DNA of 64,000 bases from Mobiluncus sp034180645 (GTDB lineage Bacteria; Actinomycetota; Actinomycetes; Actinomycetales; Actinomycetaceae): NCBI RefSeq assembly GCF_034180645.1, contig NZ_JAXFNY010000009.1, positions 1 to 64,000 on the forward strand. Direction: 5' to 3'. The notes beneath the pieces were generated by a model. The model did no database searches and was not told the DNA's origin. It saw nothing but the letters and a program-made list of their open reading frames with translations. Below, in pieces: positions 33,666 to 44,400 of the stretch (position 1 is the stretch's first letter; the number at the start of each line of letters is the position of its first letter). The translations under genes were made by a program, and so were the position numbers.

Positions 33666-33854
33666 TGGATCCTTCTTTCTCTCAAACCGAGCCGAACGGA
33701 CACGGTTGGTACTATTTTGCCTCTTATTTGGAATTTTTGCAGGAAATAGCCCTGTTCTTTTTTCTCGACCACCCCAAAACGGGCCTCGCCGACGACGGAC
33801 AGACTGCCGAAAAAATGCTTTGCGCCCGGGCCGCACGCATGAAAAGATGGAACT

Positions 33855-34376
33855 ATGCAAGCAACAATTCACACATCTGAAGGCGACATCAGCCTGGAAC
33901 TTTTTCCGCAATCCGCGCCAGTCACGGTAAAGAACTTCACCGACCTGGCGACCGGCGCGCGTCAGTGGACTCACCCCATTACCGGGGAAACTTCAACTGA
34001 GCCTCTCTACAGCGGCACGGTATTTCACCGGGTCATCTCCGGTTTCATGATTCAAGGCGGGGATCCCATCGGCACCGGCACCGGCGGCCCGGGCTACGTC
34101 TTTGACGACGAAATCGACCCGGCCTTGGGCTTCACCGAACCTTACCTATTGGCGATGGCTAACGCCGGAACGCGTGGCGGCCAGGGCACCAACGGTTCCC
34201 AGTTCTTTATCACTGTCGCCCCGACCACTTGGCTCAACGGCAAGCACACGATTTTTGGCCGCGTCCTGGACGATGCGTCCCGCGCTGTCGTGGATAAAAT
34301 CGCCGCAACCCAAACGGACCGCTCGGATCGTCCCCTGGAGGACATCATGATTGAGTCCATCGACATCACGGAGTAA
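33855..34376 (+). CDS. Cyclophilin-type peptidyl-prolyl cis-trans isomerase
   Basis: This 173-residue protein without signal peptide has the cyclophilin core: TVKNFTDLATG, TVFHRVISGFMIQGGDPIGT (catalytic Arg in FHRV), ANAGTRGGQGTNGSQFFIT and HTIFGRVLD. It catalyses proline isomerisation in the cytoplasm. Its closest positional counterpart is mycobacterial ppiA, which also lies near crgA and the tRNA-Ile/tRNA-Ala pair. Length is normal. Confidence 0.95.
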   Translation: MQATIHTSEGDISLELFPQSAPVTVKNFTDLATGARQWTHPITGETSTEPLYSGTVFHRVISGFMIQGGDPIGTGTGGPGYVFDDEIDPALGFTEPYLLAMANAGTRGGQGTNGSQFFITVAPTTWLNGKHTIFGRVLDDASRAVVDKIAATQTDRSDRPLEDIMIESIDITE

Positions 34377-34424
34377 AGCCCGTTTGACCCGGTACTCCGG
34401 CGGTTTTGAATGTACTGTTAAGTC

Positions 34425-35312
34425 ATGAAAAGCACCGCAAAAGCCCCTAAGCCCTACGTGACTTGGGGGCTTTGTATCGCCTTAATCATCGTTTGGGTCG
34501 CCGAGCTGTTTATCCCCGGAGTCATTCAGAATTTCGCATTTTTGCCGCTCCTGGGCCTGTTTGAGCCGTGGCGTTTCATCACCGCGGCCTTCCTGCATTC
34601 GGTGCCCTCACCGTTTCACCTGGCGTTTAACACCTGGGCTTTGCTGGTGGTCGGCAGGGCGCTGGAGCCGGTCGTGGGCCACGTGAAACTGGCCCTAGCG
34701 TTTGGTATCAGCGCTTTCGGGGCGCTCATGGCGCAATGCCTATCCGTTTTTGTCGACCCCAACGCCTGGATCACCCCCACGGTCGGGGCGTCCGGGGCAG
34801 TGTTTGGATTCTTTGGTATGGTCCTGGCGATTCAAAAGGTGCTGCGCTTGCCTTGGACCGAAATGGCGACCTTAATCGGGCTGAACTTTGTGATAGGGTT
34901 CATGGTTCCTAACGTCGCCTGGGTGGCCCATCTGGGGGGCTTAGTGGTGGGTCTGGCGCTAGGTGCCTACACCGGCTGGGTGCTGCGTCATTCAACCTAC
35001 GAAGTGATTCCCGGCGAGGGTGTGGAAGACCCCCACTTTACGGCCAATGCGCCCGAGCCACTGGAGAATCCAGGTACCACAGCCTTGGACGTGCCGGAAA
35101 CTTCCGACGCAACGGCGCCAGACGGATCGAAGGTTCCTAACGGGGCGGATTCCCCAGCTGCTCCGGCCTCTCCCGTGGTGCGCCGAGTCACCAATACGAC
35201 CACACGGCTGCGTGACCTCGCGGTTTACGGCGGAGTTTTCGCCGTGCTGTTAGTGAGCAACTGGGTTTTCTACCATTTCAACTACGAGGCTATCTACAGT
35301 TTCTTAAAATAA
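34425..35312 (+). CDS. Rhomboid-family intramembrane serine protease
   Basis: This 295-residue protein has six to seven membrane helices. The catalytic dyad is visible: Ser in TVGASGAVFGFFGM (~residues 122-135) and His in NVAWVAHLGGLVVG (~163-176). The HxxxN-like segment (FHLAFNTWALLVVGRALE) precedes the serine, as in active rhomboids. A polar Pro/Ala/Thr-rich insertion (~195-265) comes before the last helix. It cleaves membrane protein substrates within the bilayer; the target is unknown. Confidence 0.93.
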   Translation: MKSTAKAPKPYVTWGLCIALIIVWVAELFIPGVIQNFAFLPLLGLFEPWRFITAAFLHSVPSPFHLAFNTWALLVVGRALEPVVGHVKLALAFGISAFGALMAQCLSVFVDPNAWITPTVGASGAVFGFFGMVLAIQKVLRLPWTEMATLIGLNFVIGFMVPNVAWVAHLGGLVVGLALGAYTGWVLRHSTYEVIPGEGVEDPHFTANAPEPLENPGTTALDVPETSDATAPDGSKVPNGADSPAAPASPVVRRVTNTTTRLRDLAVYGGVFAVLLVSNWVFYHFNYEAIYSFLK

Positions 35313-35336
35313 TCCCCCGGAAACCGGTTTATAAGG

Positions 35337-35386
35337 GGAGAATAGCCGGGTAGCTGCCCTTATTGGCAGCTACCCGGCTATTCTCC
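35337..35386. terminator. Perfect 22-bp hairpin after the rhomboid gene
   Basis: Bases 35337-35358 are the exact reverse complement of 35365-35386 (core GGGTAGCTGCC / GGCAGCTACCC) with a 6-base loop CTTATT. There is no T run directly after it. Its position 24 bp after the rhomboid stop suggests termination on the plus strand. Confidence 0.6.
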
Positions 35387-35436
35387 ACCTTTAGCAACAA
35401 CTCCAGCAGGTATGGCGCTGATTAAAGCCACACACA

Positions 35437-35476
35437 TACTGAAACGGCGAGGTCGTGAGACCTCGCCGTTTCAGTA
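35437..35476 (-). terminator. Perfect 18-bp hairpin after the giant adhesin gene
   Basis: Bases 35437-35454 pair fully with 35459-35476 (core AAACGGCGAGGTC / GACCTCGCCGTTT) around GTGA. It lies 19 bp beyond the adhesin stop codon on the minus strand, so it is the likely terminator of that 15-kb transcript, although the T tract is poor. Confidence 0.65.
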
Positions 35477-35494
35477 GCCTAGGGCTTATGTCGC

Positions 35495-38400
35495 CTACTG
35501 CGCGTCAGACTGGCGCTTGCGGCGTGCTGCCAGCAAGCCAATCCCTGCACCTGCCGCAATCATCAGGATGGACAAGCCACCAAAGATTGCTGCTTGCGCA
35601 CCGGTCCGTGCCAATGTTGGCGGAACCTTCGGGTGCATCGGAGGCAGGGTGGTCGCCGGGGCAACCGGGATGGTCGGCGGGGTGCTCGGCGGGTTCGTCG
35701 TCTCAGACTCTACCGGAGGCGGAGGAGGCGTGGTCGACGAGCTCGGAGGAGTCGTGCCAGGCGTGTACGGCGTACCAGGCGTGCCAGGCGTGTGCGGCGG
35801 AGTCGTCGGCTTCACCACGTTCACGGTCTGCGAAGCATCCTCGAGGTCTTCGTGAGCCAGAATCGGGGTGTAGGTGCCAGCCGGAGCCGTACCAGCCTTC
35901 GGCAGGTTACCGACGTAGGCCTTCTCAAAGACCACCAGCTTCTCGCCGTTAGTCAAGCCGGCCGTATCCTTCGCGGTCAGCGGAATCGACATCTTCCAGC
36001 TGCCGGAGCCGTCAGCCTCAGCCTTCAAGCCAGCCACAGTCACCGGCGAACCAACGATGGAGCCATCGGACTTCTTGACCAAGGTTCCAACCAAGGTGTA
36101 CTCGGCACCGGCCTTCAAGCCGCTGTAAGTCACCTTATCGTTCACGGTCGCGCTCTCACCGGCGGTAATCGCCTTAGCACCGGACAATTCCGCAGTGGTC
36201 TGGAGGTCCAGAGCCGGACGACGAGTGATGATCTGCTTTTCATCGCTGTTGTCGCGGTGTTCCACAATCGGCTTGTCTTCGGCCTTGGGCTGTCCGCCAT
36301 CCTTCGTCATCTCGTAGAGAGATTCGAAGAATACCACGTCAGCATCCGGGTTAGCGTCGGCGGGAACCACCATCGGGTTGTCCCGATCAACGACCCATTC
36401 GCTGTTGTCAGTTTCAGCCGTGACCTTCGTCCACTTCACCAGCGGGTTGCCATCGGCACCCAGCACTGGTTGGTTGTCATTCGGGTCAGCCGTGTCATCG
36501 ACGTAAACCAGTTCGGTCTTGAGCCAGTAGTCGCGTCCTTCCACCAGGTTGGTGTAGGTGACGGTATCGACCACGGCTGTGTCCTCACTCGGCTTGAGCA
36601 TCTTGCCATCATCAGCGGTCCGAGCCACGGTCGCCAAGGTAGGCTTGACCAAGCTGAACTCGTTGAGAGCAGTGACACTCACAGTGGAGGCCGGGGTAAT
36701 CTTGAAGTTCTTGGTGGTACCTTCTGCACCATCAGTCCAGCCTTCAGACTTCCATGTAACCTTCCACTTTGCCTGAGTCGGAATCTGCGCCTTGGCGTCG
36801 GTTTCCGTAATGGTTATATCAGTACCCATCGGGAAGCCGTCGAACTTCTGGCTGACAGCCTTGGTCGGATTGTTCGGGTCAACCGTCAGGTTGAAGCTGC
36901 CCTCCAGAGCGGTCCCTTCCTTGGCGGTCTTACCATCCGGCACTTTAGCCTTGTAGGTAAAGTTCCAGGTTGTCGGAATCTTACCAACCACGTCCGCGGG
37001 CATATCCGCATCCGTCTTGATTACCTTGGTGACCTGGAATCCACCGAAGTGGGTGGAGACTTCCAGCCACTGAGTGCCAGCACCCGAAGCGAGATTCTCT
37101 TCATGGTGGGAGGCAATCAAGCCTGCAGCAGTCTTGCCGGTCGGCAACTTAGACAACTGCGCCTCGAAAGCATCCCTATCCTGAGGCATCCGATACAGGT
37201 CTTCCCACAAGACGACCGTCTTATGTTCCTGAATCAGCTCGGTCGGAACCTTCATATCGATGGTCCAAGTACCGTTGTGACCACCCACAGCGTAGCCGCC
37301 CACAACAGTGACTTTGCGCACCTCAGAGGGGACGTAGTCAATCTTGTGAGCCTGGCCCGCCTTGTCGTACTCGACAAAGTAGGTGTGCAACAGGTACTCG
37401 CCGCCCTGCAGGTTCTGGTACTTCACCAGATCGGTAATCGTGTCGCCATTGCTGGCCTTCTTGTCGAACTTACCGGTGGTGTGCGTACCGATGGAGACTT
37501 CGTTAGTGAACACGTTTTCAGCGGTCACTGTCACGTTCGCAACGCGGGTAGTACCGTTCGGCGTGCCACCGACAATCACTGTGCCCTCGCCGTTCTTCGT
37601 GGACTCAACGGTGACGCCGTTGGCCTCGGTGAACTTCACGGTGTCCTTCAGTCCGGCTTGCTCTTCAGCATTCTGGACATTCTCGCTGATGGTGCACTTG
37701 TCACCCACGGGAATACCGTCAATGGTCGCGGATTCACCTTCGTGCAGGGTAATCGTGTCAGTCGAGCCCTTTTCGGTACAGGTAACCGTGAACACGTATT
37801 TCGCGTTGGTGCGTTCGACATTCGCGGTGTTCTCATCCCAACCCGTGACAGCCTTGGTCAGGGTCAAGGACCCGAACTCGGGACGGTTCACGTTGATGGA
37901 CTGGGAGTCGGCGGTAATCTCGTTGTGTACCGCCACCGGCTTGTTGTCACCCTTCGGGGTCACCTTGCCGCCGTCAGCACTTTCATACGTGCCTTCCGCC
38001 CACAGCTGCTCGAACACAACCAGCTTGTCGCCATCGGCCTTAATGTCCGTAGCCTTGACCGTGATGTCCATGGTCGTTTCGTAAACCTTGACATCCTTAC
38101 CGTACTTGGCGATTTCGTCAGCGTTCGGATCCACAGCCATGCTCTCGGTGACCTTTACAGTCTTCGCGTTGGTAGCCAAGGCTGTCTTATCACCGTTACT
38201 GTAGGCAATCTTGCTGTAAACCTGACCGTCCAGAGCGTAGGTCTTGCCCTCCTCGACGTTCGCCATGCGGATTACGTCGTGAACCGTGTAGGTTTCGGGA
38301 GCCTTCTTGCCTTCCTTATTGACGCCCTTCCAAACCGTCAGGTTTGACTTGCCGTCATAACTGGCTTCGGTGCCCACGCCAGGATGCTTGACCTTCACAG

Positions 38401-41400
38401 TCTGGTTCTCATCGTTCGGATCATTGTGATCCGCCACGGGCTGGCCCTTCAGCTGCAACGATTCGAAAGCAACCAACTTATCGTTAGCCTTCAAGACGCT
38501 CAACGGTACCGTGAACTCGACAGTGGCAGCTGTCCCATCCTTGATGGTCCCGTTCACGCGAGTAGCGCCGTTAGTTGCCTTCGGGGTGGTGAACTTGCCT
38601 GTACCAACCACACCGGTGTCACTGACCGTACCGTCAGCCGCGATACCCATGAGCGAGCCGCTAAGGGTGTACTCGGTATCGGGCAGCAGGTTGAAGAACT
38701 CAACGTGGTCAATCAGCTTGACGTTATCGCCTTCCCAAACAACCTTCTGGCCTTCGTATTCCAGCTTGGTGCCAATCCGAGGCACGTCCACAACTGTCAC
38801 GGTCTGACGACCATCATTCGGGTCTGCGTGCTTAGTATCCCACTTGGTCGTGTCGGTAACGCTGGCCTTGATGGTTGCGTCGTCACCAGTCACAAGCGAG
38901 GCGCGTGTCAGGTATTCGTACGCCACCAGCTTCAACTCGCTGCCAGCAGCCTTAGCCGCTTCCATCGGAGCCTTGAGCTTATCAGCCGTCACGTTGAACT
39001 TGATGTCCTTGGTCATGTCCACACTGTCAGCGGTGAACCTCTCTAGGCCATCTGCCAAAACTGTTTCGTTAGGCTGACCGGCGTTGTACACCAGGCGGGA
39101 AACCAGCACGTACTTCTCACCCTTGATGAGACCCTTCATCTGCACCTTATCCTGCAAATCCAGCGCCGCATCGGTCGCGATGACCTGGGTGCCGTCCTGA
39201 GTCAGGTCGGTTTCAATAGTCGGGTTGTAGGCGGTTTTTACCGTCTGGTCGGAATCCTTCGGATCCTCGTGCTTCAGCGGAGGTTCGTTCGGCTTGTCGT
39301 TACGAATCAGCTGTTCGTAAGCGACGTACTTGTAGCCGGGCTTCAGCGTACCCTCCGGGATGGCATTGAAGCCAACCTGCTGGGTGCCACTGGCCTTGTC
39401 CGGGGTGAAGGTGGCGGTGCCGGTAATACCGGTGTCGGTGACCTTACCGTCCAGACCGATTTCCATCAGGGTCGCATTCAACGTGTAGGAAACACTCGGA
39501 GTCAAACCAACGTAGCTGACCGTATCAACCAGCTGCTTGGACTCGACCGGGACGGTCGGAACCGCAGTACCAGCCGCACGGTTGCCATCCACGCTCAGCA
39601 CCGTCTTAATGCCGGGCTTCACGCCGGAGCCAACAGTCTGTGCCGGGTCGTTCGGATCCCGGTGAGTAGACTCAGCCGGACCGTCTGCCTTCTCGCCGAG
39701 GTACAGGGTCTCAAACACGACCAGCTCGTCGTTCTCGGCCACAGTACCGGCCGGAATCTCGAAGGTCATGAAGTCGTTCTCGGTCCAGGTCGCCTTGTCA
39801 GCCTTGAACGACTTAGAGGTGACCTTAATACCGGTGGACTTGTTTTGAGTCTTGTTCCACAGTTCGCCGACGACCACGTAGGTTTCCCCAACCTTCATAT
39901 TGGTGAAGGTCACGGTGTCCTTGACCGTTGACTTAGCGTCGGCAATGACCAGACCACGGTCGCCCTCAGCTCTGGCCTTAGTGGCGAGCTTCGGAGCCCA
40001 GATGGTCTGAGAGTCATCGTTGATGTCGTGGTGAATCAGGAATTCTTTACCATCCTTCAGAACGGTCTCGAAGGCCACGACCTGCTTGCCGAGGATAACC
40101 CCAGCCGGAACCGAGAACTGAATCTCAAAGAATCCAGCACCGCTCGGATCGATGTCGTTGCCGGTACCCGGACCGACCTCGATGGTGGATTCCACCAACG
40201 AGCCGTCAGACAACTTCACAGTGTCGCCGGTCGCCTTGTCCTTCAACTCACCCTTCAGGGTGTAGTTCTGGGCCGGATTCAGACCGGTGTAATCCACCCG
40301 GTCGGTGATGACCACATCACCGGTGTTGTCCACTACCTGGTCGCCGTCAGCCGCATCAGTGGCGGTGGTGTCCAGAGAACCGAGCGTCACGGTCTGTTCA
40401 GGTGAAGCTGGGTCTTCGTGGGTGGCAATAGGCTTGCCATCCTTACCAACCAGTTGCTCGTAGACCACGAAGGAGTGACCGGCCTTGTTGGCCGCGAGAA
40501 TCTTGTCCGCCTTCAAGGTGAACTTCATCTCACTGTTGGTCCCGGAGAACTCACCCTTTTCAACCGTAATGGTCACTTCGTTACCAGTCGCAACCGGGGT
40601 CTCGGAGACGAGCTTGCCATCCTTGACCTCCATCAACTGACCCTTGAGGGTGTAGGTGCCCGGAGCGGCCACCTTCCAGTCAACGGTATCGGTGATGGTG
40701 ACGTTGCCCTGCTTCTTCGCATCAGGGTTGACCTGAATCATCTTGGCGCCATCCGCAGTCTGCGCGACTGTGGTGATGGACGGCGGGTAGACAATCTGGT
40801 TGTCATCGTTGATATCGGTGTGGGTTGCCAGCGGGGTCTCGCCCTGCTTCAGGTCCTCAAAGACCACAACCGGAGCGGTAGCCAAACCGGCGCGCTGTAC
40901 CGTGAACTTCACGATGACCTGGAAGGCATCCTTGTCTGTCGAGTTAGGCTTGTTGGCAGTGAAGGTGACCGGCTCGGTCGTAACGTACTTGGCGTCAATC
41001 GCATCCCCGGCCTTGACCTGGGTGCCATCAGCCAAAGTGGCGTCAGCCTGGTAGTGCAGAGTACCGGTAATCGTGTATTCCTTGCCGATTTCCAGACCCT
41101 TGTAGTCCACCAGGTCCCAAATCGTCACGCTGCCATCCTTGGCGGCTTCCAGGTTCTTATCCTTCGGATCCTTGGAAGTGCCGTCATAAGCGGTCGTGTC
41201 GATTTCAACCGGGTTGACCGTGATGGTCTGAGCCGCATCGTTCGGATCTTCGTGCGTAATCACCGGAGTACCGGTCGTATTCTTGCCGTCGAACAGCTTC
41301 TCGACAACCACCATAGACTTTCCAGCCTTGATGGAATCGGCAGGAACCTTGAATTCCATCTTTTGGTCAGCGATAGTACCGTCCGCACCAGCAGTTACGC

Positions 41401-44400
41401 TCTTCGGAGCCACAGTGACACCGGGCACCTTTTCACCCAAGGTCTTGGCACCGTTGTCAGTGTTGACGTAGTGCAACTCACCAACCAAGGTGTAGTTGTG
41501 CTTCGGCTCGAACTTACCGGTGAACGTCACCGTATCGACGATGGTCGCGTCCTTCTGACCAGGAGTCATAGTCTGGTTCTCATCAGACTTATCGACTGCG
41601 CTGGTACCCATGGAACCGTTGTAGACCGTCTGGTCGCCATCGTTGATGTCATGGTGTACCGCGATGGTCTTGCCTTCGTGCTTGAGGTCCTCGAAGGCCA
41701 CAATCGGTTTACCAATCAGACCCAAATCGGCAGCCTGCTGCGCGGTAACCGTAAAGGTCAGGACGGTCTCACCGTTGCCCTTGGCATCGGCGGTGATAGT
41801 ACCGGTCTGGGTAATACCCGTGGATTGACCTTCCGCAGAGCCGTCCTTGATCTTCAGTTCGCCGGTCACCTCATAGGTCTTGCCCGGAATCAGGCCAGAG
41901 GCCGTCACCTTATCGTTGATGGTGAAGTCCTTGGTGACATCCACGTACTTGTCGCCGGGTTTACCAGCGCCGTTGTATGCGTCAGTAGTGACACCGGGGA
42001 CGTAGACGGTCTGAGCTTCATCCTTCGGATCGGCGTGTTCAGCAACCGCGGTAGCTCCGCTCTTCGGCTTTCCGGCCGTCTGGTCGAAGTCGTCCGCCTT
42101 GTAGAGTTTCTCGAACACTACGTACTTCTCACCGCTCACGACCTTCACACCTGGGAAGGTGAGTTCCATCTTGCCGCTGGCAGCGCCCTTGGCGACAGTC
42201 AGCGTCTGGTGCGCGGTCTGAACTGTAGTCGTGCTCTTGTTGTTGATCTTCGTGAGCTCGCCGTACATGACGTAGTTGCCCGGAGCGATGGAGTTGTAGG
42301 CGACCTCATCGGTCACAACCACATCGGAGAGTTCCTTGGTCTTGGAATCCTTAACCGGCTTGGCGTTACTCATGTCAACGGTTGCGTTGCGCGTGACATC
42401 CTTACCGTTAATGTTCTGGGTGGTAGGAGCACCATTCTTCACACTCGCGGTCGTGCCGATTGACGGGCTGTAAACCGTCTGATCCTCATCGGTGATGTCG
42501 GCGTGAGTCGCTACGACTACATCGCCATCCTTGACTTCCTCAAAGGCCACAACTGTTTGGGTCTTTAGGGACTTAGCCTTGACGGTAAAGGTCAGTTCGA
42601 CCTCACCCTCTTTGACAAGGGCGTCGCGCGGACCGTTGACCGTGAAGGTCTTGGTTGCGGTTGCGCCCGGATCGTTGAGTGCACCAGCATCGTTTCCGTC
42701 AGCATCCTTGACATGCAAGGTACCGGTCACAGTGTAGGTGCGACCTCCGGCGAGGTTGTTCCACTTGACCACATCCTTGACCGTAACCGTCGCGTCATCC
42801 GAAACGGCCGGGGTCACAGGCTTGTCAATCGAAGCGGTTGTCTTTAACTTCGGCGTGTACAGCTTCTGGCAGATGTCCTTTACATCCGCGTGGAAGGGCA
42901 GGTTTGCCGCCTTGGACATTGCCTGCAGTTCAGCCGGAGTCTTGCTCGCGAGACTGTTGACATCCACATCAGCCGGCAGCATGTATTCGAACATTACATA
43001 TGTGGCACCTGGGGTCAGGTTAGCTGTCTCCAGAGTGAACTCGTTGACTGCCTCATTGTTGCCGAAGAAATTCTGTCCAGCCGGAACAGCAATCTTCTTG
43101 TAATTGTCCACTGCGGACTTACTGGTATCATCCGTCTGCACCAAACGTCCGTACAGGTAGTAGTCACCTGCAGAAACCCTGGTGTACTTGAGGTTATCAG
43201 TGAGTTTCTGTGTGGGCACATCCTTTTCGTTCGTAGACATGACTCGCGAGTTTGTCGTCCGGTCGTTGGCAATAGTCCACATCTCCGGTTCAAACTGCGG
43301 AACGATGGATTGACCCTTCGGTAGCGTCAGCTCAGAACCGTAGGCCCTGCACTTGGCGCAAGCCTGGTTCAGCTGCATCGGGTTTCCGCCGTTGAACACC
43401 ATGATGCCCGCGGCAATACCTTCGGGATGTTCCTTCAGTAAGCTAACCGGAATCGTGAAGGAAATCTCCTTAGTGAAATCATTCGCTCCATAGGGAACGG
43501 TCACTTCCTCTGCGTAATAATCCCAATTGGCGCCGCCTTCGCTCTTCCAATTCAGGTATCCCGCATCGAAGATGCCCGTCTTTCCGGCCATCTTGGTGGA
43601 GTACAAACGTTCCACCACCGTGTAAGTCTGGTCCTCAGTGACATTCTTCAAGGTAACTTTATCGGTCAGTTTGACCCGATCTTGATTAGGTTTAATATCG
43701 ATTACCTTGATGCCATCCTTGAATACGCGCTGGCCGTTAGCAGTAGCCTCTTGTCCAGGAGCATCCAAGACAGTTTCAATACTGGCGTAGCAATCCCACT
43801 TGTTGACCATCTTCACGGAGACGTTGGCTTCGGAAGTGACATCGAACGTGATAGCGGCCTTTTCTTCATCAGGCCCCAACATGTCAAAGGCGTACTTAAC
43901 CGGGGAGGCCAGAGCCTTGCCGTTGGCATCAGTGGCTGAAATTTCAGCCTTGTGACGCCAGTTGCCGTACAGGAGGGCATTCCGGTCGTTAAAGCTCTGA
44001 TCGTCCAGCTCCGCTACCGTACACTTCGAGTTGTACGGCACCGTGCCAAAGTCGAGGGCATTGCCGTTGACATCAACCTTGACTGTCTTATCAACAACCG
44101 TGTCATTACCGCTCTTGCAAGTGACGTGCATATTCACGTAGTTGCGGTTCATGTAGCGGTAGTACTCGTTGTACTGCTGCCTCTTGTTGAAGTTATCCTC
44201 GGAGTAGTCGAGTCTACCGTTTGCCGAAGTGGCTTCCGCCACCTTCTGTAGCGACAGCTTGACTTCCTTGTACGTCAGCTTGTTCGTAGCGTTCAGGCTG
44301 GTAGTAGTACCGTCCTTGCCGATGACGAACTTGCCGGCGGTAGCACCTTCCGCACCGAACACAAAGTTACCTTCAGCGCCAACAGCAGTGTAAGGAGTCG

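Noticed and set aside
33666..33974. Longer N-terminus (103 more codons) for the gene ending at 33237
   Set aside because: The extension overlaps the divergent cyclophilin start, has no protein-like character, and a good ribosome site precedes the ATG at 33665.
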